A DNA stretch of 56,447 bases from Flavobacteriaceae bacterium F08102 (GCA_023015935.1 JALKAY010000010.1:1-56447), one strand, 5' to 3'. Counted from the first letter of the stretch, positions 43,773-51,863 are shown. Program-made: numbers and translations. The notes: generated from the sequence alone by a model not told the origin.

Positions 43773-44870
43773 ATGGCTATTCCTATTATTTATTTACCCC
43801 TGAAAAATGCGAAACGAATAAAAATATTTATTCCATATGAACTTCATGATATGCGAAAATCATTCAAAGCGTTAAATTCAAGCTATTGGCATTCAAATCA
43901 AAAACTATGGTCTATAGTAAACACGAGTAAAAACCTGGCTTTAGTAAAGAAAACGTTTAACGGAAAATTTAAAATCGAAAACGAAAAGCCTTTTACTCCG
44001 GTGAAGTCAGCTACTTTAACTGATCAAGCGGCAGACATGTTATTAGATTTAGAAAAAACCTTAGTTTTAAAGCACTATGGGCAATCTACAGTAAACACCT
44101 ATAAAAAGATGTTTACTGTTTTTTTAACCAAATTTATGCATCAAGACCTTAAACAAATTAGCAAGGCACAAATAGAACAGTTTATATATGATCTAATCAA
44201 GCTTAATAATATTAGTGAAAGTTATCAAAACCAACTCATTAATGCTATAAAAGCATATTATGAACATGTCTTAGGATTACCTCGAGAATATTATGATATA
44301 CAAAGACCAAAAAAGAGCCATAATATACCCAATGTGCTCAGTCAGCTGGAAGTATTAAATATATTACAACACCCTAAAAACATTAAACACAAAGCTATTT
44401 TATGGACCATCTATAGCGGCGGATTGCGAATTTCAGAAGTTATAAATTTAAGAGTTTCTGATGTGCATTCTGATGAAGGATATTTATTTATAAAGGATAG
44501 TAAAGGAAAGAAAGATCATAAAACCATTTTATCAAATCATTTAGTGACGTTACTAAGAAAATACTATACATTATATAAACCTTCATATTGGTTATTTGAA
44601 GGTCAAACCGGTGGTAAATATAGTACCACTAGTATTAGAAGTGTTTTTAGAAAAGCAGTTAAGGAAACAGATTCGAACCCATGGGCCACAGTACATACGC
44701 TTCGCCATTCGTTTGCCACGCACTGCATAGAAAATAATGTAAACCTTAGACATCTGCAAAATATGTTAGGGCATAATTCACCCAAAACCACAGAGCTATA
44801 CACTAGAACTATTGAAATCAACAATAAAAACATTAGCAGCCCACTAGATAATTTGTTGAAATTAAATTAA
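43773..44870 (+). CDS. Tyrosine recombinase of the cassette array
   Basis: A 365-aa tyrosine recombinase with all active-site residues: Arg219 (SGGLRISE), a Lys near 244 (SKGKKDHK), His308-x2-Arg311 (HTLRHSFATH), His334 (LGHNSPKTT) and Tyr343. An extra basic N-terminal region of about 75 residues precedes the SAM-like core-binding domain (about 85-170). No obvious IntI-type insertion is seen between the Lys and HxxR motifs, so it looks XerC/D- or phage-like rather than a classical integron integrase. The gene lies directly upstream of, and in the same direction as, the cassettes; its stop is 43 bp before the first recombination point. Confidence 0.92.
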   Translation: MAIPIIYLPLKNAKRIKIFIPYELHDMRKSFKALNSSYWHSNQKLWSIVNTSKNLALVKKTFNGKFKIENEKPFTPVKSATLTDQAADMLLDLEKTLVLKHYGQSTVNTYKKMFTVFLTKFMHQDLKQISKAQIEQFIYDLIKLNNISESYQNQLINAIKAYYEHVLGLPREYYDIQRPKKSHNIPNVLSQLEVLNILQHPKNIKHKAILWTIYSGGLRISEVINLRVSDVHSDEGYLFIKDSKGKKDHKTILSNHLVTLLRKYYTLYKPSYWLFEGQTGGKYSTTSIRSVFRKAVKETDSNPWATVHTLRHSFATHCIENNVNLRHLQNMLGHNSPKTTELYTRTIEINNKNISSPLDNLLKLN

Positions 44871-44887
44871 CTTGCAGATAAAATAGA

Positions 44888-44923
44888 TATAACTGCAATA
44901 GGGTTATACTAATGTTGCCAGTA
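44888..44923 (+). other. attI-like primary recombination site
   Basis: GTTGCCAGTA (44914-44923) is the first recombination point. It is the exact reverse complement of the word opening attC1 (45557-45566). An inverted repeat TATAAC (44888-44893) / GTTATA (44903-44908) with a 9-nt spacer lies 5 bp upstream and may be the recombinase-binding core. No long attC-like secondary structure precedes it, as expected for attI. Confidence 0.65.
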
Positions 44924-45077
44924 ATTTAAGAAAAATCGTAACTTGAATTGAAAAACGAGAAAAAATACACAGAATTCGATTTTTTTTTTTGAATTTTAAA
45001 TGAAAAAATGAAAGATTAAATTAAGCGGAACTGAAAATATTGCTTGAATTAAATAAGCGAAAGAAAAACTAAACGGA

Positions 45078-45542
45078 ATGAAAAACAAACCGCTGAAAAT
45101 ATTAACTTTTGTTGTAATTGCTTTTTTGGTTTCTTGTTCGACTAACAAAGGACTGATTAAACGAGAGAAAACCGACTTTGGAACTGTGAAATATTATGTG
45201 CAAACGGATTTAAATAACGAAGAATATAAAAAGCGGATTGTAATAAAAGTTTCAGATTCTGTTTATTACAGTTTATATTCAAACGGAATTAATAAGCGTA
45301 CGAAAAAGGACAAAAATTCTGTTTATCGATTATTTTATGGAGAAATTCCAAAAGATTTGGATTCGCAAATTGCCTATAAAAAATTATCGGAATTGGATAA
45401 ATTGGTGCTATCTAAATCGGAAAAAATATTAGACTCGCTGAAATGGAATAATTTTAAACAGTGGAAAGGAGCAACAGGTTTTGAAATAGAAGTCGTTTAT
45501 TATCACGGATTTCCTAAAAATGCAAAATTTGAACCCTATTGA
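45078..45542 (+). CDS. Cassette 1: small lipoprotein, unknown function
   Basis: A 154-aa lipoprotein with lipobox FLVSC (Cys20) and a mixed alpha/beta mature domain containing VKYYVQTDLNNEEYKKRI and a C-terminal FEIEVVYYHGFPKNAKFEPY end. I do not recognise the family. It is the sole gene of cassette 1 and stops 15 bp before attC1. No Bacteroidota promoter was found in the 150 bp between attI and the ATG, so it may be expressed from the integrase side. Confidence 0.65.
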   Translation: MKNKPLKILTFVVIAFLVSCSTNKGLIKREKTDFGTVKYYVQTDLNNEEYKKRIVIKVSDSVYYSLYSNGINKRTKKDKNSVYRLFYGEIPKDLDSQIAYKKLSELDKLVLSKSEKILDSLKWNNFKQWKGATGFEIEVVYYHGFPKNAKFEPY

Positions 45543-45556
45543 ACGGAATAAAAAAC

Positions 45557-45691
45557 TACTGGCAACAACGTGTATAATTAATGGCTGGTTCTTGCCTACT
45601 TACGAAAATCCTCGCGGATTTTCTATTCGGTTTTTATTTGCTAAATTCCGTGCTTAAAACACGCCACTAACCATACACAATCACGTTGGCA
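45557..45691 (+). repeat. attC1-like site
   Basis: It begins TACTGGCAAC (45557-45566) and ends with R' GTTGGCA (45685-45691). Outer arms GTGTAT/ATACAC and AATGGC/GCCACT pair. The inner hairpin is GAAAATCC (45604-45611), TCGC loop, GGATTTTC (45616-45623). Length 135 bp. Confidence 0.8.
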
Positions 45692-45702
45692 ATAATTAAA
45701 AA

Positions 45703-46317
45703 ATGAATCCGAGAAACCTGAAAATATTTGAAAAGAAAAAAGGATTTTATATTTCCCCTGAAAATATTGTTGCGATTTCTTGGACAATCTTAATATTTCT
45801 GATTTACTACTTGAAAGCAACCTACAAATTTAATTTTAAGGGTTGGGAAACTGGTATTTTGATTTTAGGAACAATCTACATAATTGGACTTTTAATAAGT
45901 ACGTTTTTTAGATATGAAAGAGAAATAGGAGAATATTCTGGAAAACTAACTTTTTGGAAAGACCGAATACGAATTGGAAATAAAGAATATAATCTTGAAC
46001 AGATAAACAAGATTGAGTTGAACGCTAACGATATTAAAGGAATGTTTGTTAATTCAACATTGGAATTTTCTCCTCATTTATCAAACGGACTCGATAATCA
46101 GTTTCTATTATCACTGAAAAATGGAGAAAAAATAAAATGTAATTTTTTACAAACTGAATCTGAAAAAATTGAATTTTTTACTGAAATTTTTATTCATTAT
46201 CACAAAAAAGGAATTATTAGTTGGTTAAAGCTTTTGGAAATTCTAAATATTGAAGATTATAATGAAATTCAGAAATTTAAAAAAGAAATAACTATTGCCA
46301 ACACCGTACAAAATTAA
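45703..46317 (+). CDS. Cassette 2: two-TM membrane protein, unknown function
   Basis: A 204-aa protein with two hydrophobic helices (about 22-38 and 48-66) and a cytoplasmic-looking C-terminal domain (WKDRIRIGNKEYNLEQINKIEL, resembling a PH-like beta strand set). The ATG is 12 bp after the R' box of attC1. The stop codon lies inside the 5' arm of attC2, so the last residues (IANTVQN) are encoded by the recombination site, a layout known from integron cassettes. Family not recognised. Confidence 0.65.
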   Translation: MNPRNLKIFEKKKGFYISPENIVAISWTILIFLIYYLKATYKFNFKGWETGILILGTIYIIGLLISTFFRYEREIGEYSGKLTFWKDRIRIGNKEYNLEQINKIELNANDIKGMFVNSTLEFSPHLSNGLDNQFLLSLKNGEKIKCNFLQTESEKIEFFTEIFIHYHKKGIISWLKLLEILNIEDYNEIQKFKKEITIANTVQN

Positions 46318-46428
46318 TTGCTTTCTTTTTACTTACTTACGAAAATCCTCGCGGATTTTCTTTGTCAGTAATTATTTAGTAAATTTATAGCCAAACCACG
46401 CAACTAACCTTGTACAAACACGTTGTGC
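46293..46428 (+). repeat. attC2-like site
   Basis: It begins TATTGCCAAC (46293-46302), the exact reverse complement of 45685-45694, and ends with R' GTTGTGC (46422-46428). Outer arms GTACA/TGTAC and AATTGC/GCAACT pair. Inner hairpin GAAAATCC (46341-46348), TCGC, GGATTTTC (46353-46360). Length 136 bp. Confidence 0.8.
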
Positions 46429-46453
46429 GTCATACCCGAAAACAAAAAACTAA

Positions 46454-48538
46454 ATGGATTTAAATGAACTAAATGAAAGTCAAAGAAAAGCGGTAACGTT
46501 CAATGGAAAGCATTTACTCGTTCTTGCTGGAGCTGGAACAGGAAAGACAAAAACTATTATCTCAAGAGCAGCTTTTTTAATATCCAAAGGAATAAATCCA
46601 AGTAAAATTCAAATTTTGACTTTTACAAAAAGAGCAGCAAGTGAAATTGTTACAAGAGTAAAATCCTCGTTAGATGAAAATCAAGCTCATACCTTAAATG
46701 GTTCTACATTTCATTCTTGGTGCAATCAATTACTAACAAAATTCCCTAATCTTTTCGGCACAAAATCATTTACAATTATCGACCAAGATGACCAAGTAAG
46801 CATAATGAAAATAGTTTGTGGTAAAAACTCAATTCAGTTTGAGGATTTAAGGATAAAGGCTCAACAACTCATTGACTTATATTCATTTGCAAGAAATACA
46901 AAAAGAAATTTAACAGATACAATAAGGCTAAAATTGTTCAATAACCTTGACGATGAAACAACTAATAAAAAAATAGAAGAAATAAAACCTCAATTAGAAG
47001 TTATATTTCGTGGTTACGAACTTAAAAAAAAAGAAAGAAGGTATTTGGACTATGACGATATGCTTTTAGTTGTTGCAATTAGACTTCAAAAAGATGAGCA
47101 AGCGAGAAAAATAATTAGTTCACAATACGAACATATACTTGTAGACGAAATGCAAGATACGAATCCTTTACAATGGGATTTATTAAATCCATTTCAAAAT
47201 ATTTGCCACTTATTTTGTGTAGGTGACGATGCTCAATCAATATATTCTTTTCGTGGAGCAGATTTTAAAAATGTTCACTCTTTTAAGGAAAGAGTTGAAA
47301 ATTCAGAAGTTTACATATTGGAAGATAATTACCGCTCTACACAAGAGATATTAGATATATCTAATTGGCTTTTAAAGAAGTCAACAATTAACTACAATAA
47401 GGAACTAAAATCAGTAAGAGGTAAAGGTTTTGAACCTGTAATTAGTAATGTAGAAAATGAATGGGAAGAAGCACATTGGATTTCGGATAAAATAATAAAA
47501 AACTATACTCATAATAGTAAAATATATAAAGACCATTTAGTATTATCTCGTTCTCAATTTTACACAAGAACTTTACAAGCCGTTTTTATCCAAAAAAAAA
47601 TACCTTATGTTACTTATGGTGGAAGAAAATTTATGGAATCAGCTCATATAAAAGACTTAATATCTGCTTTAAGAGTTGTTAACAATATAGATGATGAAAT
47701 TGCTTGGGTTAGATTTTTAACTTTTTGGGAAGGTATTGGAGAAATTAAAGCAGCAAGATATATAGGTCAGATATTAGATTTAAACAATATAGAAGATTGT
47801 ATTGGTTGGTTGGAAACAGTAATTTTAGAAAAGGATGGTGCAATAATCTCGGATGTAATTAAAACAATTTACAAAAACAAAACCGACCTAAAACAAGCTG
47901 TTAATCAATGTTATGAATTAATGAAAGATAGGTTGTCCAAAAAATACAAACAAGATTGGGATAACAAAAGAAGACCTGATTTTCCTGTTCTTGGTTTGTT
48001 AGCAGACAACTATTCAACTTTAGGGGAATTTATAACGGAATGTACTTTGGACAATTCAACAAGTATAAATAACTCACCAACTTTGGCAAATTCTACCATT
48101 GACGAAAGTGAAAATAAAGACCACGTAATTATTTCAACAATTCATTCTGCAAAAGGGTTGGAATCAGATATTTGTTTTGTTCTAAATGTATCACCCAAAG
48201 CTTTTCCTTCACCTTGGACTTTGGGAAATCAAGACGAAATTGAGGAGGAAAGGAGAGTTTTATATGTTGCATTAACAAGAGCAAAAAACGAATTATTTAT
48301 AACAAGAAATATTAACTCAATTCACGCAGAAAGAAAATTTACAGAGGAAGTACCTGAACAAGAAAAAATAGGAGAAGAAGAAAGTAAAGAACGTGAATTA
48401 ATACAGGAACAATATTTCCTAAATGGGTTGCCAGATTATATGACGGAACAAATAACTATCGAAAGATTTAAAAGAGAAATGAAAGATATTGAAAAACCGA
48501 ATACTATTGACTTATCGACTGGGTTGGACTTTAGTTAA
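46454..48538 (+). CDS. Cassette 3: UvrD/Rep-family DNA helicase
   Basis: A 694-aa superfamily 1A helicase. Walker A is LAGAGTGKTKT (Lys31), motif Ia/Ib follows, motif II is LVDEMQDTNP, motif III is CVGDDAQSIYSFRGAD, motif IV/V contains STIHSAKGLESD and motif VI is YVALTRAKNELF. These unwind 3'-tailed DNA. Length is at the short end for UvrD/PcrA. Because it is cassette-borne and alone, a defence or plasmid/phage-related role is possible, but no partner nuclease is present. It begins 25 bp after attC2 and ends 11 bp before attC3. Confidence 0.88.
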   Translation: MDLNELNESQRKAVTFNGKHLLVLAGAGTGKTKTIISRAAFLISKGINPSKIQILTFTKRAASEIVTRVKSSLDENQAHTLNGSTFHSWCNQLLTKFPNLFGTKSFTIIDQDDQVSIMKIVCGKNSIQFEDLRIKAQQLIDLYSFARNTKRNLTDTIRLKLFNNLDDETTNKKIEEIKPQLEVIFRGYELKKKERRYLDYDDMLLVVAIRLQKDEQARKIISSQYEHILVDEMQDTNPLQWDLLNPFQNICHLFCVGDDAQSIYSFRGADFKNVHSFKERVENSEVYILEDNYRSTQEILDISNWLLKKSTINYNKELKSVRGKGFEPVISNVENEWEEAHWISDKIIKNYTHNSKIYKDHLVLSRSQFYTRTLQAVFIQKKIPYVTYGGRKFMESAHIKDLISALRVVNNIDDEIAWVRFLTFWEGIGEIKAARYIGQILDLNNIEDCIGWLETVILEKDGAIISDVIKTIYKNKTDLKQAVNQCYELMKDRLSKKYKQDWDNKRRPDFPVLGLLADNYSTLGEFITECTLDNSTSINNSPTLANSTIDESENKDHVIISTIHSAKGLESDICFVLNVSPKAFPSPWTLGNQDEIEEERRVLYVALTRAKNELFITRNINSIHAERKFTEEVPEQEKIGEEESKERELIQEQYFLNGLPDYMTEQITIERFKREMKDIEKPNTIDLSTGLDFS

Positions 48539-48548
48539 AAAAGTACGA

Positions 48549-48683
48549 ACGCACAACAATGTATAAAATTAATTGCTTGGTTCTAGCCTACTTACGAAAA
48601 TCCTCGCGGATTTTCTATTCGGTTTTTATTTGCTAAATTAGTTGCTTAAACCACGCAACTAATCTTATACTAGACCGTTAGGC
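48549..48683 (+). repeat. attC3-like site
   Basis: It begins ACGCACAAC (48549-48557), the exact reverse complement of 46422-46430, and ends with R' GTTAGGC (48677-48683), the only R' here matching the classical GTTRRRY. Outer arms GTATAA/TTATAC and ATTGC/GCAAC pair. Inner hairpin GAAAATCC (48596-48603), TCGC, GGATTTTC (48608-48615). Length 135 bp. Confidence 0.8.
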
Positions 48684-48792
48684 ACAAGCACTCACGAAAT
48701 CTTGAAAATCGACATAAATAAAAAAATGATTGAAAAAGTGTAATAAAATCAACTTTTGCTAATCTAAAGAGTAAATCATAAAAACATTTACA

Positions 48793-49668
48793 ATGAAAAA
48801 ATTAGCTATTCTACTAATTATCTTTTTTTATCAAACAACAACTTTCTCGCAATCTGAAAAATATTCTTTCAACATTGAAATCAAAGGAAAAGGGAAACCG
48901 ATAATTCTAATTCCTGGATTAGCTTCTTCAGGAAAAGTGTGGAAGCAAACTACGGACTCATTAGAGAAAAATTATGAATGCCATATTCTGACTTTAGCAG
49001 GATTTGCAAATCAAAAAGCAATTTCAATTGAAAAAGGTTATTTACCAATTATTAAAAGTGAAATCATTAAATATATTCAAAATGAACTTGATGAAAAACC
49101 AATATTAATTGGACATAGTTTAGGCGGGTTTTTATCACTTTCAATAGCAAGCTCTGAACCTACATTATTAGAAAAAATAGTTATTGTCGATTCATATCCT
49201 TTTTATTCCTTGACTTTAAATCCTTATGCAACGGTAGAAAATGTAATTCCACAAGCAAAAATGATGAAAGAAATGGTTAATTCAACTTCCGATAGTCTAT
49301 TTCTTAAACAGCAAAAAACTACTATGCCTAATATGATAACTGGTTCTACAAATATCAAGTTAGCAATTGAATGGTCAATGCAATCAGACAGAGAAACAAT
49401 TGCAGAAGCAATGTTCGAAATTATGACAACGGATTTAAGAAATGATGTCGAAAAGATAAAAATTCCTATTCTTGTATTTGGAAGTTGGTATGGAGGAAAA
49501 GATTATGGAATAACTAAAGAAATAGTCCAAGCAAATTATGAAAATCAATTTTTAAAAGCAGGTAATTGTCAAATCAAAATCGCAGAAACAGCGAAACACT
49601 TTGTAATGTTGGACGAGCCTAAATGGTTTATTAATTCAGTTGAGACATTTATAAACAATGGAGAATAA
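48793..49668 (+). CDS. Cassette 4: secreted alpha/beta hydrolase
   Basis: A 291-aa alpha/beta-hydrolase with a signal peptide (1-20, ending TTTFSQ). The nucleophile elbow is GHSLGG (Ser109). An oxyanion segment LIPGLASSGKVW precedes it, and a late His in AETAKHFVML is the catalytic base. Substrate unknown. It begins 109 bp after the R' box of attC3 and overlaps the following sigma-factor gene by 11 bp, so the three genes of this cassette form one operon. Confidence 0.85.
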   Translation: MKKLAILLIIFFYQTTTFSQSEKYSFNIEIKGKGKPIILIPGLASSGKVWKQTTDSLEKNYECHILTLAGFANQKAISIEKGYLPIIKSEIIKYIQNELDEKPILIGHSLGGFLSLSIASSEPTLLEKIVIVDSYPFYSLTLNPYATVENVIPQAKMMKEMVNSTSDSLFLKQQKTTMPNMITGSTNIKLAIEWSMQSDRETIAEAMFEIMTTDLRNDVEKIKIPILVFGSWYGGKDYGITKEIVQANYENQFLKAGNCQIKIAETAKHFVMLDEPKWFINSVETFINNGE

Positions 49669-50152
49669 AGAACAAAATTTTAAACGAGTCTACAAACAAT
49701 CAAAAGATAAAATCTATAGGCTTTGTTTAGGGTTTATGGGAAATAAAACTGATGCTGATGATTTATTTCAAGAAGTTCTTATAAAAGTTTGGAATAATTT
49801 AGACACGTTTAGAAATGAGAGTAATATTGATACTTGGATTTACCGAATTACAACAAACACAGCACTATTAACTCTAAATCGAAAAACCAAATTAAATAAG
49901 AAAGAAATAAATTATCAACCTAATATACCACATTATGATATTGAGAATTTAAACTCAAATGATAAAGAACTAAAAGTAAAAAAGCTCTATAAGGCTATTT
50001 CATTACTTAAAGAAATTGATAGACTAATTATAGGTTTATTACTAGAGAGTTGTAGTTATGAAGAAATTTCAAATATAACTGGATTAAAAACTTCAAATGT
50101 TGGAGTTAGAATAAATAGAATAAAAAAAACATTAAATAAAAAACTCAAATAA
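49658..50152 (+). CDS. Cassette 4: ECF-type RNA polymerase sigma factor
   Basis: A 164-aa ECF sigma factor. Region 2 is visible as DADDLFQEVLIKVWNNLDTFR followed by IDTWIYRITTNTALLTLNRK (shown in parts), and region 4 as SYEEISNITGLKTSNVGVRI. It would direct RNA polymerase to a small set of promoters, perhaps its own cassette. It overlaps the hydrolase gene and is 2 bp from the following membrane-protein gene. Confidence 0.88.
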   Translation: MENKEQNFKRVYKQSKDKIYRLCLGFMGNKTDADDLFQEVLIKVWNNLDTFRNESNIDTWIYRITTNTALLTLNRKTKLNKKEINYQPNIPHYDIENLNSNDKELKVKKLYKAISLLKEIDRLIIGLLLESCSYEEISNITGLKTSNVGVRINRIKKTLNKKLK

Positions 50153-50154
50153 TT

Positions 50155-50733
50155 ATGGAGAAAGATATTACAAATTGGCAAAATCTTTGGAAAGTTGAAA
50201 AGTCGACACCTTTAGATTTAAGTAAGTTAATTACTCATTTAAATAAAATTGAAAAGAAAGGGAAATTAGAAAGAATCGTTTTACTCATTGCTGTACCTAC
50301 TACGATAATAGTTTTAGCATCATTACTACCTCTACTTTCTAATATATATTATTTATTATCTATCGTCTTAATTAGTTTTGGTATGATAATGATCCTTATC
50401 CAATCTTTTAGAAGTAAATATAGTTTGATAAGCAATGATGCTGAATTAAATAATCATAAGTATATAAAAAACCTTATTCATAAACTAAAGCAACGAATGC
50501 TAACTACATCAAGATATATGTGGGTTTATGCTTTTTTTTTAATTTTAGGAATAAACATCGGTTACATTGATATTTTACAAAATTTCGATATAACATTAAT
50601 TGTAAGAATTATTATACACATTGTATTTACAGGAATAATGTTTTATTTAATGTACTACTTTATAGAAAAAAGAAAAAAAGAGAATAATAGAGAGATTTTT
50701 CCATTAGTTGACTTTTTGGAAAATTTGAACTGA
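50155..50733 (+). CDS. Cassette 4: four-TM protein, possible partner of the sigma factor
   Basis: A 192-aa protein with a short soluble N-terminus (about 1-40) and four hydrophobic helices (about 43-60, 63-83, 120-140, 147-170) ending in a charged tail. It starts 2 bp after the sigma-factor gene. That position is typical for anti-sigma factors, but no zinc-binding ZAS motif is seen, so this role is inferred from context only. It ends 10 bp before attC4. Confidence 0.65.
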   Translation: MEKDITNWQNLWKVEKSTPLDLSKLITHLNKIEKKGKLERIVLLIAVPTTIIVLASLLPLLSNIYYLLSIVLISFGMIMILIQSFRSKYSLISNDAELNNHKYIKNLIHKLKQRMLTTSRYMWVYAFFLILGINIGYIDILQNFDITLIVRIIIHIVFTGIMFYLMYYFIEKRKKENNREIFPLVDFLENLN

Positions 50734-50743
50734 AAATGCCAGA

Positions 50744-50878
50744 TGCCTAACACCGTATATAATTTATTGCTGGCTTCTCGCCTACTTACGAAAGTCCTCG
50801 CGGACTTTCTTGGTCGGTAATTATTTACTAAATTAGTTGCTTAAAACACGCAACAAACCATATACAAACACGTTACCA
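50744..50878 (+). repeat. attC4-like site
   Basis: It begins TGCCTAAC (50744-50751), the exact reverse complement of 48677-48684, and ends with R' GTTACCA (50872-50878). The inner hairpin is GAAAGTCC (50790-50797), TCGC, GGACTTTC (50802-50809). Compared with sites 1-3 an A-T pair has become G-C, a compensatory change. Outer arms GTATAT/ATATAC pair. Length 135 bp. Confidence 0.8.
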
Positions 50879-50919
50879 TGCATTTTAAGAAACTGCAGTA
50901 CAATTAATAATATTACGAT

Positions 50920-51236
50920 ATGAATGATTTTTTTATAGCAATAATAATAGGACTTGTAGCAGGAAGGACAGATGTTGCTCCGATGATAATTATGAAACTT
51001 GAGAAGGTTGCAAATATCTCAGCTTTTGTACATTATTTTGTGCTTGGATTGATTATACCATTTGTCGGTTGGGAAATGACTCCTTGGCTAAAGGGAGTTA
51101 TAATTTCATTATTTCAGCAATTCCAGTTATGATTATTGTATACCCGAAAGACAAGAAAGCGATAATTCCAATTATTATTTTTTCATTGATTCTTGGTGCA
51201 GGAATTGGAATTGCGGGTGCAAAATTTATTGAATAA
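50920..51236 (+). pseudogene. Cassette 5: frameshifted small membrane protein
   Basis: The ORF from 50920 encodes hydrophobic helices (FFIAIIIGLVAGRTDVAP, then HYFVLGLIIPFVGWEMTP) and stops at 51132. A second hydrophobic segment (ISAIPVMIIVYPKDKKAIIP, then ILGAGIGIAGAKFIE) continues in another frame to 51236. Together they form one 105-residue three-TM protein, broken by an apparent 1-nt deletion near 51105-51112. It could be a real mutation, a sequencing error or programmed frameshifting. Family not recognised. Confidence 0.6.
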
Positions 51237-51255
51237 ATTCTTAATAAAAATTCAA

Positions 51256-51687
51256 ATGGATAATGTAGTATATTTAGATTACAAGGCAAAAGAGCTTGAA
51301 AATATAAGAAGTGGTAAAAAAAACATGATTATTCGAGGAGCCATGGGGCGTAAATTACCTCATGGACGTGTAAATAAAGACGATGTTTTATATTTCGTTG
51401 AAAACAATGGAGATGGCTTAGTAAAAGGAAAAGCAACTGTTGTTAACGTTTTCAATTCAGATAAATTGACGAAAGAACAATCAATAGAAATAGTTAAGCA
51501 AAATCAAGAAAAATTACATTTAAACAAAGGACTTGAAAAAAGATTTTCTGGCAAAAGATATTTAGTCCTAATAACAATAAAGGATTTCAAAGCAATTGAA
51601 CCATTCAAGATTGACAGGTCTGAATATGGGAATATGGATGATTGGTTGCCAGTTGAAAATATTGAGAAAATAAAATTGAATAAATAA
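51256..51687 (+). CDS. Cassette 5: possible PUA/ASCH-like protein
   Basis: A 143-aa soluble protein beginning MDNVVYLDYKAKELENIRSG. The pattern of a short helix, IIRGAMGRKLPHGRV, LYFVENNGDGLVKGKATV and FSGKRYLVLITI strands resembles a PUA/ASCH-type beta barrel that may bind RNA or modified nucleotides; this is a weak fold-level impression. The ATG at 51256 is preferred over one at 51193, which lies inside the preceding broken gene. The stop is 5 bp before attC5. Confidence 0.5.
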   Translation: MDNVVYLDYKAKELENIRSGKKNMIIRGAMGRKLPHGRVNKDDVLYFVENNGDGLVKGKATVVNVFNSDKLTKEQSIEIVKQNQEKLHLNKGLEKRFSGKRYLVLITIKDFKAIEPFKIDRSEYGNMDDWLPVENIEKIKLNK

Positions 51688-51692
51688 AAAAC

Positions 51693-51825
51693 GCATGGTA
51701 ACACGCGGTATAATACATTGGGGACTAGGTGGTTACTCAAACATCCTGCCACGCATTAAGTTTAGTGTAACTGGACAGGAAAGTAGCCCGCAATCCCCAA
51801 CGATTTCATACCGCCACCGTTCTCT
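51693..51825 (+). repeat. attC5-like site, divergent interior
   Basis: It begins GCATGGTAAC (51693-51702), the exact reverse complement of 50872-50881, and ends with R' GTTCTCT (51819-51825). Arms GCGGTAT/ATACCGC and TTGGGGA/TCCCCAA pair. The interior shares no obvious sequence with sites 1-4 and lacks the CCTCGCGG hairpin, but length (133 bp) and folding plan are the same. Confidence 0.7.
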
Positions 51826-51863
51826 GCAAGCAAAACCAAAACCCACCTCTGCCATTTTTGACA

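Noticed and set aside
43773-44870. Integrase considered as the marker of a prophage or conjugative element
   Set aside because: No structural, replication or transfer genes follow, and no flanking direct repeat of att type was found; the cassette sites explain it better.
45557-50878. Repeats considered as a CRISPR array
   Set aside because: Units are about 135 bp, separated by whole genes, and their ends complement the start of their own cassette; no spacers or cas genes are present.
45557-50878. Repeats considered as simple terminators or REP-like elements
   Set aside because: The hairpins could terminate transcription, but the exact six-of-six cassette start/end complementarity is not explained by that.
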